Source: Paraspadella gotoi (Eukaryota; Chaetognatha). From it: a stretch of DNA of 64,000 bases. A model generated the notes under the pieces. It had not been told where the DNA came from, did not search any database, and worked only from the letters and a program-made list of their open reading frames with translations. Below, in pieces: positions 23,232 through 33,668 of the stretch. A program made the position numbers and the translations under genes. Each line of letters starts with the position of its first letter. The first letter of the stretch is position 1. The DNA is taken from NCBI GenBank assembly GCA_051294375.1, contig CM119269.1:3974302-4038301 (forward strand). The letters are read 5' to 3'.

Positions 23232-26200
23232 TCAGTTTTTGGCCGCGTGGAGTTTGAGTCTTCTCCTGTGGTATTTGAGACTTTGGCCATTTATCGAGAT
23301 GACATAATGATTTCCGTCTCTCTCGATTACTTTGTGTGGTCCGGAGTAAATCCTCTTCACCTTGTTTTCAGCTGTTGAGGTTCCAGTGATGATTAGATCG
23401 CGTCTGGCCAAGACCATGTCTCCGACCTTAATGTTTTCTGGCTTCCTGTATGGGTTGTTCCGGGCTGATTGTCTGTATAACTTGGTCCTTTGGTCCGCGA
23501 TTTTTGATCTGGCTTGTTCTTGTTTGTTGGCTCTCTTTCTGATAAAGTCGATCAAGTTCCGTTTGGTGTAGTCGTCCGCGGCTTCAACGATTCTTGGCCT
23601 ATGCCCGAATTGGATTTCGTGTGGGGACATCTCGGTTTTCCAGCCGACTATCGGGGTGGCGTTTAAGAGAAGCATGAGATGTGGCAGCTGGTCAAGCCAT
23701 TTTTTTGGTTGATCCTCGACTGCTTTTCTAAGTGCTTGTCTGATTCTGCCGATGTCCCTTTCAGCCCTATTGCTATCCTTTCTGCCGACCAAGACTCGTC
23801 TTCCAACTGTGTCCAAGAGGTCGAGTATTGATTTCATTGATTTTCCGTTTAGTTGTGTAGCCCCGTCAAAATTTATTTCCATATATGATCCATGATGGAG
23901 GAAAATCTTATCGTCCAGTGCTTTGACGACACTCTCGGCGTCGGCTCGGCGCAAGGGAATAGCCCATGTATATGCTGATGCGTTATCTGACGCCACGAGG
24001 ACGTAGCTGTAGCCTGCAACTGGGGGAAGATGCATCACGTCTATGCTGAGCGATTCCCAGGGCGTGATGGCTAGGTTAGGCGCTGAGGGTGTTTCATTGT
24101 GTCTTTTTGTGTCCGTGGCTTTTGCACAATTTTCGCAATTTCTCACACATTTCGCGGCTGCGCTTGTTAGACCTGGTGATGAGATATATTGTGCTGTAAT
24201 GAACGCCGTGCGGTCTCGACCGGGATGTCCAAAATGCTTATGTAGTTTGGTGGTTATCTCTTCGGCTTTGTTTGGTGGCACGATGAACTTAGTTGTTTGG
24301 TTGTTGTTTTTAAAGCCTTTTATGATTAAAATGCCATCTTCGTTAACATCCAAATCGGCGAGACAGTTTGTGAAGTATCTCTCGGTGAGGTCCTTTCTTT
24401 TTTCCATTTTTCTATTAAGCAATTCTTCCGCAGTTTGTCTGTCGTGTTTTTGCAGGATATCAATGACGGCTTTGAAAAGTTCGTTTTTTTCTTGCCATGA
24501 TTTAATCGTGGCGGCCATTGGAAGCAAATTTGCTTGCTTAATGTGTGGTTGTAATGTTTCCTCTGTTATTTCCGCTTCTGTGGCGTCAATGTCTGCTTCC
24601 ATCGTGCTGTCAATCATTGCTTCCCCATTAGCGCCTGGCCATGCCATGTTAATAATATCTATTGCGTTTGTGTTTGTGTTTGGTGAGCTAGCTTTTGGCG
24701 TTTCCCTTTTGTTAATCTCGTGCTCATTTTCTAGCTTGATATTTATTAAATCATGGGGAAGATGATCAATGTGTCTTGTAGTGGCGGTCGACCGCCTGGG
24801 CCTTCCTCTCCGTTCTGGGGGTTGGAGGTTGGCTACATTGATTGTTTGGATGGAAGGGTCGGCGAGCATGTTCGCGGGGCGTTGGGGTATCTCGTTGCCG
24901 ATTAGGCTGACTTGGCCCGTTATGGTTCTAAATATTTTGATTTTTTTGTCTCCATTCGGGTTTCCATAAACTTTTTCGAATTTACAGCCGGCTTGTTGGG
25001 TAGATTCCTCTTCCATCATGATAATGGTGATGCCCGTCATTTCACTGAGGAGTTCCAGTTCGGGGTGGCCCAGGCTCCAGTCTTTGGCGGCGATAGTTCT
25101 GATAAACGTATCTGCATCTTTAGTCTTTGGTTTTCCGTAGAGTTTTTCAATATTTTGCTTTTTGGCGGAAAACTTTTGGCGTACAAACTCAAAGAATTTT
25201 GATCTGAAGGTCTTGGTGTCTTCTTGTAGTATTTGCGATATGAGGGTTAGTGTTGGGGCGTGCCCAGTGATTAGGTCGAGGTGTTCAGGGCTTGCCTGTT
25301 CTTCGATTGGATTTTCTGCAAATCCAGCCTCATATTTTCCGTCGATATCGAAACCGGCGGGGAAAAAGGGCGTGTCTAGCGGGGTCACTTGCCCTTGTTC
25401 TGTAAATCTTGTCAGGAAATCGGCAGGGTTGTCTTCGCTTTTGACGAGGACTACCTCCTTTGGTTGACATTCCTGCCGGATTTCTGTGATCCATCGTAGG
25501 ACGTTGGTTGGGAGGAGTTGCTGCCTATCGTGTTGCATGTCCATTATCCTTTTGAAATATTGGGAATCTGTGACTAGGGTGACTCTCCTGCCGCATGTAT
25601 ATCCTTTAAACTTCCTAACCATCATGTTGAAGGCTAGAGTTTCTAATACATTTATATGTTTAATCCTGTATTCTTCCGGGAAGGATTTTGAATGAAATGA
25701 TAATGGATATTCGACGCCGTCGGCCGTTGCGGTGATGAGACCACCCATTGCGCTTGTGCTGGCGTCAGCGTATATCCTGTAAGAGCCATGTTTTATCCTG
25801 GCATCGTTTAGAAAATTCAATCCCGGCGACGATTTTATTTCGCTGATTAATGTTTGCAGCATTGCAATGTGTTTCTCGGTCAGTTTGAAATCTTTTTTGT
25901 CCAGGAGGGTGAGTGCGTGGAGGGGCTGGGCAATGTATGAAAAGCGATGCGTAAAACATCTGTAATAATTGAGCGAGGCGAGCATTGCTCTTAGCTCTTT
26001 TTGTGTTTTGAGCGTTTTTAGCTTGACCTCAACTGCTTCGAGTTTTGCTTTTTGTGGCATCAGTTTGCTTTTGGAGATGCTGAATCCTAAGATTTTGATG
26101 TCCTCCTTTCGTAATAGGACACTTTTGGTCCATTTGAGGACGACATTTTCATCTCTGCACCTTTGGAGGAGGTCGCGGAGTCTCTGGGCCATGTCCTCTG

Positions 26201-26821
26201 GCGACTTCGCGGTCAAGATTAGGTCGTCGACGTATACTAAAAAGCTTTTGACGTCTGTTCCTAGATCCTGGAAGATCTCGTCCAGGATCGCTTGGAGCAC
26301 GTTGACGCTGTTAACTCCACCCATTGGCAGCTTGTTCATCCACCAGTTGTGGCCGGCTCCCGCGAAGGTGGTGACTGATTTACATCGGTCGGCCAGATTT
26401 ACCTGGTGGAAACAAGCGAGGATATCTACTGAGCACTGGAGCTCATGAGGCTTGTATTGTTCTAAGATGGATGTGATTGTTTGTGGTTCGGTGGCGTATG
26501 TAGAGATGTTGTTATTCACTGCTGACAAATCCCAGATGAGTCGCCATTGTTTTGCAAAGGTCTCGTCATTCATTTCATCCTGTCCTTCGGCTATATGGCC
26601 TGGTTTCTTTATGAGAAAGGCGTTGGAGTAGGCCTCGTTTTTTGTTCTAGAGACGATGCCCGCTTTTCATAAACTTCTAGGTACCTTTTTAAGGCAGCCT
26701 TCTTGACTGGTCCTTGATTTGCGAATTTGGGTTTTGGTAAGTTTTCTTCCGAATAGCCGAGGTCAACTCTGTAGTTCAGGAATCCTTCTTTGCAATCATT
26801 TATTGTTTCCCCGAAAAACAT
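23232..26821 (-). CDS. pol: Retroelement Pol: RT, RNase H, OTU-like region, integrase (one frame break)
   Basis: The main uninterrupted part starts at 26573 (1113 codons). Residues 1-120 are reverse transcriptase with catalytic D50 and YVDD 114-117. RNase H follows with IYADAS (D270), E311 and TDSQ (D336). Residues 438-562 resemble an OTU fold. The integrase has a zinc-binding H-x4-H (about 778-783) and C-x2-C (813-816), then D845, D903 and E938 about 35 apart. No chromodomain is seen. The domain order PR-RT-RH-IN and sequence style fit Ty3/Gypsy-like (Metaviridae) elements. Pol begins in a -1 frame relative to Gag-protease, overlapping it at 26796-26821. About 55 codons in, near 26665, an apparent single-base loss in a G run breaks the frame. 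Reverse transcription and integration would be its roles if intact. Confidence 0.88.
24888..25262 (-). other. OTU-protease-like region in Pol, catalytic residues apparently lost
   Basis: Between RNase H and integrase the protein reads helix-helix then W-S-L-G-HPELELLSEMTGITI. This fits the W-G-G-x-x-EL-x-AL-S-x-x-x-x-x-x-I pattern that OTU cysteine proteases carry between the catalytic Cys and His. The upstream G-D-G-N-C-L-type motif is absent, and the position expected for the C-terminal catalytic His has GQV. It would be a degenerate or purely structural OTU domain. Confidence 0.45.
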
Positions 26822-29800
26822 CTCTGTAATCCCAGACGATCTCCCACACTAGGTGTGCTTTTTCTCGCAGGCTGGGGTCCACATCCTTGAATGGCTTTAG
26901 GAATTCTTCCTTGCCTCGTGCGTCATGTTTTTCTCTCCTCTTTTGGCGTGCATGTTCCACTGCTTCCAATTCCTCCTCGGTAGGCTTGTGATGGATGATT
27001 GTTGTTGCCGGGATATGATCCTTTCTAACTTTTCGTAAGAGAGGTTTATCTCCCGACATGTCAGCTTGTACAGGTTCGGCTGTGTCCTTGGTTTCAAGGC
27101 CTAGATCCTGTTTTGCTTCGTTTGTGATTAGTGGTCGTGCGTAACCCCAGGCGCCGGGTTCGGCGTCTATTTCTACTCCTTCGCGGAGTTGGTCACCGTC
27201 CACAATATAAGCCCTTTCGTCTTCTGACTCTATTATCCATTTTGATCCGGTGAGTGTTTTCCAATAAGGTCTGTTTGTCACGAGCCTGATCGTTCCATCA
27301 TTGTTACGTTCAGCGTGCACGGGTAAGGTTGTTTCCTCATCCATGTTGTTGTGCGCCAGCCATCTGGCAGCTTTTAAGGCCTCATACTTTTCCCTGAAAA
27401 GATGGGTAACCGGTTTTCCATCCATTGATGCGATTTGTAGATCCTTTCTTTTGTCGGACGGCTGTACGACCCAAAGATGTTCCGGGGGGCCTGGGTTTGT
27501 TATTGCTGTTCCAATGATTATATCCTGGTCGTTTTCGTCAGCGGATATATAAAATACAGTTTTTAGAACCCATTTTTGGAACATTATCCTGAGATCGATT
27601 CTCTCGGTCAGGGTGATCGTGCCTGTTGCGGTCGAAAGGCGTAGTGGTGATCCGTGGTAGATTTTCTTGTTGAGGGACCACTTCTCTACAAATCTCCTTG
27701 GTACGGTGTTGACTGAGGCTCCTGTATCGTATAAGCAACTGGCTGGTACTCCTGCAATCACTGCCGGAATGTAACTGTTTTTGCCAGAGTGACAAAGCTT
27801 TTCGGTGTCATCTCTGGGCTTAGGGCCTTGCTCGTGTTGGATGGCATTTGCTGCTCTTTCCGGGAGAGGAGGCAAATTTATCTCGTCTTTGGTGGTGATT
27901 GGTTCTGTTTGGATTTCTAAAAATTCTTCCGGTTGATGGCACTCTAGTTCAGCTCGTCGTATTGTGGCCTGATGGAAAGATTCACCAGCCTGTTCACCTG
28001 CTATTATCCTGTAGGTGGGATTTTCCTTACTTCCCGCTGGTCGTAACCTTCTTAAGCTGGGTTTTTCGTTTCTCCTGCTTGGGTTCTTTCTATTCCTTTG
28101 TTTAGGAGGTTCCTCTGTTGGGAAAGAGAGAGGCAGGTCGGAGAACGGCACGTCGGGGAGTGTCGAGTCGGAAGTAGGCGTGTCGGGAAGTGGTGGGTCT
28201 TCCCTTTTGTTTGCTCGTCTTGCAAGCTTGGCGCAGGTCCTAGATCTGGCAATCCTGGCTTTCTTTTCACCAACGTCGGCTTTAGCCCAGTCCCTCCAGC
28301 CTAGCTTATGCAGAAATTTGTTTGCTAAGGCGATTTCTTTTGCTCCAAGAGGTTTTAGAAGCTTATGCATTCGTGAAGCTGTTGACTTTCCTCTGAACTG
28401 ATTGGCTGTTTCCGCTAAGCCTTTGATCTTTTGTCTGATGGATTTATTGAGTTCGTTAGTCTCAATTTGCATAATCCTATTGCCGAGAGATTTGTAATTT
28501 TCTTTTAGCTTTTCGTTTGTTAGCTCATTTTCGGGTTTATGAGGTTTACGCAAAACACGGTTGTAATAATAATAATTGTTTTTATTATCATCGAAATCAT
28601 CATCAGCAGAGTCAATATCAAGATTTTCAGATAAGTCTACGATATCACGGCGTCTTCCAAAACTTGGTCCCTTCTTCCCTTTCTTTTCGTCGCGCCAATT
28701 TGATCTTTTTTCGCTTTTCCAGTCCCGGCCTTTGTAGTTGTTGTTGTATCCTTTTCTTTCGTAGGTCCTGTCTGGGCTACGCTTGTCGCGTCTATCTTCG
28801 CGACGGTCGTCCCGTCGTTCGTAACGGCGTTCCGTTTGTCCACTTTTTCCAGGTTTTCCCATTTCCTTTTTCATTTCTCTCATCATTTCGCTCATGTTAT
28901 TTATTTCCTGTAACACTGAGCCCTGATAGAAAGCGGTGGCGCTGCTGTTGGGGTCCTTGTCGCTCTGGCCTTTTTGGACGAGAGCATTCACCAACTTCTC
29001 CTTGTCGTCGTCGGACACAGTTTTTACAATTTTTCTCGTTGTGCCGTCGCTATTTTTCTTTAAATAGCCACGCAGCTTGTATTCGATGGCTTTGCCCAGT
29101 TTACGAGTCTCGCCTGTTTCGAGGAGGGTCGTCCATTCCAGGGTTTCTGACGTTATGCCTGGGACGTATGGTTCCATAGCCTCGACTAACATCTGGGCGA
29201 CGTAGTCTGGGATAGAGGCTCTATCCTTTTCCCTCACCGTCTCGAAATTTTCTTTGGCTGCGTTGACGAGGGCGAGTCCATATTTGGCATGGACTTGAGG
29301 GTCGACCTCGACTTTGGCTTCGGCGAGGGCCTCTGCTATGCTGATGGAGGACCCTTCGCATAAGGCGCGCAATCCCAACCACATCGATTGATTGATGGGT
29401 TCGATGAATCTGCTCGCGATCTTGTCGCGAGCAAGGAGGGCGCGGAGCTGTTGGTCAATCTTGTCAGTTGCCGGAGAGTCCTTGAAAGCTTCGTAGAAAC
29501 TGCGCAAGAAGTCTTCTGGCGTCTCGTCGCTTCTCCTTTTTTCTAGTTTGATGGGTTGGTCGGCGGGGGTGTACAGTGGAGGATCGCTGCGGCCGCTTTC
29601 GGATTGGATCTCTTCCTGGGGAGGACGAAGGTCTTTCACGGATGGCCGCGGTATATACGGGTTGCTGGGGCTTGGTTGTCCGGCGAGAATGGCGCTGGTG
29701 TTAGGGTAGATCGAGGGAGGAGGAGGGTTTTGGGCGAGCTCCACTAGGCGTGAGTTGACGTCTTGGCTTTGCTGTTTTTCTCGATGGTCTCTGTTTTCTT

Positions 29801-30254
29801 TCGCCATGTCACGGGTTTCTTTCATCATCTCTTTCATCATTTGATGGAGTTCACCCAGTTTGGATCCTAGTTGCATTTCTGTTTGCTCCAAACGCACGTT
29901 TATCCTAGTTTCGCTGTCGTCGATTCGTTGGTTCACTTGTTGATAATTTTGTTGTTGTTTCAGATTGTTGTCGTTTACAAGCTTCAAAATTTGTCTGACG
30001 CAATCCGCTTGTTTATCTCCTTTTAGGCATTGGTCTCGCAGCGCCCCTGTGACTTCGAATGTGTGGAAGTCTAGGTCGATGCTACCGCCTTCGCTTTCGG
30101 TGGAGCTGCCGGGCGCTGCAGGTGGTGCCGCAGGTGCTGCCGGAGCCGTTGAGGTCTTTCTTCTTACGGCGAAGTCCATCTTCTTGAGTTGCGTGATCTT
30201 GGTGGTAAGGCTTCTTTCTTCGGAGTCGTGGTTTGTCGAATCCACTCCTGTCAC
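26796..30254 (-). CDS. gag-pro: Retroelement Gag-protease polyprotein
   Basis: 1152 codons from ATG at 30254 to TGA at 26796-26798. The order is: Ala/Pro-rich N-terminus, coiled-coil helices (about residues 90-170, with MMKEMMKETRDMAKENRDHR), capsid-like helical region (about 220-400), then an R/D/K-rich basic stretch (RRYERRDDRREDRRDKR). No CCHC zinc knuckle is seen, so the basic region may do the RNA binding. Near residue 840 is an aspartic protease active site, CLYDTGASVNTVP. The C-terminus (DYRDVF) is the usual lead-in to Gypsy-type RT, so Pol continues in the -1 frame at the overlap. It forms the particle and supplies the maturation protease. LTRs could not be identified; the 3' end of the element is lost at the N run. 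Confidence 0.88.
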   Translation of the reverse strand: MTGVDSTNHDSEERSLTTKITQLKKMDFAVRRKTSTAPAAPAAPPAAPGSSTESEGGSIDLDFHTFEVTGALRDQCLKGDKQADCVRQILKLVNDNNLKQQQNYQQVNQRIDDSETRINVRLEQTEMQLGSKLGELHQMMKEMMKETRDMAKENRDHREKQQSQDVNSRLVELAQNPPPPSIYPNTSAILAGQPSPSNPYIPRPSVKDLRPPQEEIQSESGRSDPPLYTPADQPIKLEKRRSDETPEDFLRSFYEAFKDSPATDKIDQQLRALLARDKIASRFIEPINQSMWLGLRALCEGSSISIAEALAEAKVEVDPQVHAKYGLALVNAAKENFETVREKDRASIPDYVAQMLVEAMEPYVPGITSETLEWTTLLETGETRKLGKAIEYKLRGYLKKNSDGTTRKIVKTVSDDDKEKLVNALVQKGQSDKDPNSSATAFYQGSVLQEINNMSEMMREMKKEMGKPGKSGQTERRYERRDDRREDRRDKRSPDRTYERKGYNNNYKGRDWKSEKRSNWRDEKKGKKGPSFGRRRDIVDLSENLDIDSADDDFDDNKNNYYYYNRVLRKPHKPENELTNEKLKENYKSLGNRIMQIETNELNKSIRQKIKGLAETANQFRGKSTASRMHKLLKPLGAKEIALANKFLHKLGWRDWAKADVGEKKARIARSRTCAKLARRANKREDPPLPDTPTSDSTLPDVPFSDLPLSFPTEEPPKQRNRKNPSRRNEKPSLRRLRPAGSKENPTYRIIAGEQAGESFHQATIRRAELECHQPEEFLEIQTEPITTKDEINLPPLPERAANAIQHEQGPKPRDDTEKLCHSGKNSYIPAVIAGVPASCLYDTGASVNTVPRRFVEKWSLNKKIYHGSPLRLSTATGTITLTERIDLRIMFQKWVLKTVFYISADENDQDIIIGTAITNPGPPEHLWVVQPSDKRKDLQIASMDGKPVTHLFREKYEALKAARWLAHNNMDEETTLPVHAERNNDGTIRLVTNRPYWKTLTGSKWIIESEDERAYIVDGDQLREGVEIDAEPGAWGYARPLITNEAKQDLGLETKDTAEPVQADMSGDKPLLRKVRKDHIPATTIIHHKPTEEELEAVEHARQKRREKHDARGKEEFLKPFKDVDPSLREKAHLVWEIVWDYRDVFRGNNK

Positions 30255-30361
30255 CTTTGGAGTAGAAGTGATTTTTTCTCAGAAATTACAACAGAAATTT
30301 ATATTCGGCCTGAATTTTCCCTTAACGCCCCCATTTCGTAAAGGTTACATTTATTAAGGTT

Positions 30362-30510
30362 TAAAATTGGCGGTAAGTGGGTTAGGGATTAGTTAAGGGA
30401 TTAGGTTAGCGATTAAGGGTTAGTGCTAAGGTTTTTTGGGTTAGGGTTAGGGTTAGATATTAGTGGCTGGGTTTTAGTATTAGGTTCAAGATATTAGGTT
30501 AGGGTTAAAT
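30362..30510. repeat. Degenerate telomere-like (TTAGGG) stretch
   Basis: Contains GGGTTAGGGTTAGGGTTAG and many variants (GTTAGGGATTAG, AAGGGATTAGG) just upstream of the retroelement Gag start in element orientation. Confidence 0.6.
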
Positions 30511-30535
30511 GATTAGAGTGGAGACCTGATAATAA

Positions 30536-30690
30536 TTATTATTAGTAAAGAAAGTAAATAAAATCGCCGGCCGAAATTCTTTAAAAATTCTAATGCCGCT
30601 AAGAAATATTTTGCTCGACCTCTGTTCAACGCTACGGCCGGTCGCAAAACGTTACCCTATTTGGAAGTATTTTTAGAATTGTTTACTAGA
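30536..30690 (+). repeat. Dispersed repeat R1, copy 1
   Basis: It shares GAAAGTAAATAAAATCGCCG-GCCGA, TAAGAAATATTTTGC, ACGTTAC and TATTTGGAAGTATTTTT-GA with a copy at 32456, in the same order and orientation. The copies differ by small indels. Confidence 0.75.
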
Positions 30691-32455
30691 GTGGAGCACT
30701 CAAGAACAAAAAAATTTATTTGAATGATCGAACAATGATATTTAGGATGTGAGATAGTATGATTAAACTAGTACAAAATATATTTTGTTCAGATTATCTC
30801 GGGAACAGAATATGTAAAATATAATATATTATGTAGTAATAATCCTTATAAAATATGTAAATTTTAAAAAAATAATTTTTATAAAACTTTATAAATGATT
30901 CCAGTTCTTCATAAAAAGTAGAATCAAAAATATAAAACATGTTATCAAAAATTCTGTCATCTTCAATGTTTAAAAATAAGAAGAAAAAGGTGAAAATTTG
31001 ACTCTTTTTTATTCTCTGTAGTAGAACTTATATATGTTTAAAACGTTTTAGTCATTTTTGTGATTTCTAAACATTAAAAATATCATATAACATATTTTAT
31101 AAAAAGTTTCTTATTTTTTAGACAGCGAATCCAAATCCGTTTCTTAAAATATATTAGAAAAAAATTTTTCTTGAAATTCGACCGATTTTCATAAGGATAT
31201 TACTACAATAAATAATTGAATTTCGCTAATACTATTAATTGTTGAAATTTTCTTTAAAAAGGATATTAAACTTCCACTTAAATTATAAGTGTCCAATAGA
31301 GGAGATCAAAAAGTATAATGTGTTCAAATCTGACAGTCTCAATCTTTTCATCACCCCCGTACTTTGGTTTTGACCATTAACCCAATTGTAACCCAATTTT
31401 CTCATTCTCGCCGTGAGATAAATATTTGCCAGCTTTGTTGTCAATAAAATTGGATTCATTCGTCTGATTCTTGATTCATGGTAGCATGCCATTTTTTCGC
31501 CATTCTTTATTCTCGACCACCGTCCACTTGATGGCAGCGGTGGGGTCCCACCTTCAATTAGGTGATTATACACTCTACAAAGAAGATGTTCGTCCTGAGA
31601 TGGCTAAAGAGCTGTAATCGTTTTGGCCATTGGGAACTTTTTGAAGGAAATTGAGAAAACGTCATCGCTAAAAGACAACATAAAATAGTGGGTTGTTGTT
31701 AATTTTTGTGTCACTGAGTGCTATTGTCGAATTATGGACGAGTATTGCGACTAGTTACTCTCGTCTGCGTGCTTAAAGTCTTGCAACTTGAAACACGACA
31801 TCATAATTTTTTGCGAAATGATGAGTTCGTCATCTATGGGGCGACGCGTTCAGCGTCAGCCATGTGCTATGGAGCAGTGCTTGTGGACCGCCAAAAATGC
31901 CAATGTGGATCGGCAGATGAGAGGGGAGATGTTTGAGCGGCAGTGGATCATGATTTTGCGTTTGGCGCATACATGCACCAGTAGTTCCACTTGTACGTGT
32001 ACTGGGAAGATAGCCCTGGTTATGCCTCCTACGGCCAGCAGGAGGAGTTCTGCGTCACGAATGGCTACGGCGTCATCACGTCTTTTCAAAGTCTATAAGG
32101 ATGGTTGTGCTCCATCGTTTTGTGCTGTCCACAGTGTGTTCATAGGGTGACTATCAACTTCAACAAACTTTGATGTCTTTCGTGATTCATATAATCAGAC
32201 TTTCGTCAATTTTATTTTCATGTGTGAATTTACCAAACGCTACCGTATATTTTCCCTAACATTATTATTTAAATTTTCATTTTGATATTTTTGCCATTAT
32301 TTAAGCTTTTAACTGGCCAAGAAAGAGAAGTTACTCGTGATGTGTATTTTTATTTTAGTAAAAGTGGCCGTTTTTTAATTTAATTTTATTTGCTTTACTA
32401 TTGATACCTCCATTTATTTGCTTTCTTTGGTGCGTGTCCGTCGGGAGTGGAGATC

Positions 32456-32612
32456 CTGATTATTATTATAGTAGAAAGTAAATAATATCGCCGGCCGAGA
32501 TTTCTTTTAAAAATGTGACTAATGCCCGCTAAGAAATATTTTGCCTCTCCTGCTGTCAACACGCCGGTAGCAACAACGTTACGCTTTATTTGGAAGTATT
32601 TTTGAGAATGAT
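32456..32612 (+). repeat. Dispersed repeat R1, copy 2
   Basis: Second copy of the repeat at 30536, direct orientation, about 1.92 kb away. The pair could bound a degenerate element or be two independent insertions. Confidence 0.75.
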
Positions 32613-32794
32613 GTTTACTTTCACAAATTGTAAACCAGACTTTTCTCTCTCCTCAGCCGTATAAAAATGAATGCACTATTTGTTACAATCTAGGGCCCAA
32701 TTGCGATTCCAATTCGCTTTTCTGATAGTTCAATAAAAATCGATCATCTCAATTTTGTTCGCCAGTTTTTATTCATCGACCACCTCACACTGTA

Positions 32795-32845
32795 GGTTTA
32801 GGGAATAAGAGTTAGGGATTGAGTGTAAGGTTGGTTAAAAGATTT
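32795..32845. repeat. Short telomere-like stretch
   Basis: Variants GTTTAGGGAATAAGAG and GTTAGGGATTGAG in tandem; a weak match. Confidence 0.35.
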
Positions 32846-33574
32846 AGAAATTCTGCTATGAAATTAGAAATTTGTTGTACACAATTGAAATTAAAAAACT
32901 TTGTTATTCTCGATCAAAACAAGCAAAGAAAGGATTTATACGCATTGATACCGAAAGATTAAATTAAAATTTTGAGATTAAAATTATAATTTATGATTTC
33001 AGCAGATTAAAAAATGCAAATGGGGCGCTTTTAGATAAGAGAGTTAAAACTTTTGCAAAAATAAAAGGCGATTTTATTTCAAAATTTTCATGTTCAAACG
33101 GATGTAAAGAAAATAAAAGCGACTTTTTTATTTTCCCTTTGTTATTTTTAATTGGTAATTCGAATGTTTAAAAAGAGAAATTTCCTTTTTTACTTCGATC
33201 TTCAATTTCGGCACCATCACTTATTTAAAATCGGGACTTAAAACAATTTCTAGACATAGAAGACATTTTTTTCTGGAAATATGTCAAGCGTATGGCTCGA
33301 CGTTACATTATTGCACAAAATAATTTAAGAGTTTTCCCTGCCTTATAAAAAAACACAAAAAAATAAAACTTATTACAAATTCTGCCAATAAATATTTTTC
33401 ATCTCAAAAATTTTTTCTCCGCGATTTTTTTCTTCAATAGTGATAAAACTTCATTTTTTTTCCGAAACAGTAAAAAATGCACGATTGTATGGGCCTTGTA
33501 CGCTTTCTTTCCTCTACGGTAAGCGCGAATGCTCTTTGTCTGCCTTTATATGTGATTAATAGCAAGGGAAGATA

Positions 33575-33668
33575 AGCTCCTGATGCTCGGCAGTGGGCTA
33601 AGGCATGCTACCCTGCCCTTGGCGCTCAGTGCTTTTGACCTGCAGATTCAAATTCCTTATGAAAGAAG
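33575..33668 (+). repeat. tRNA-like SINE head candidate
   Basis: CAGTGGGCTAAGGCATGC resembles an A box and, about 40 bases later, AGATTCAAATTCC resembles a B box. The arrangement suggests a tRNA-derived SINE; no clean cloverleaf. Confidence 0.4.

Noticed and set aside
22754-30357. Plus-strand open frames opposite the retroelement (for example 24043-24765, 25969-26448, 28517-29179)
   Set aside because: Shadows of gag-pol; catalytic motifs are all on the minus strand.
31283-32150. Open frames at 31283-31573 (-) and 31788-32150 (+)
   Set aside because: No recognisable motif, no partner exon and they lie within a repeat-bounded segment; not enough to call genes.
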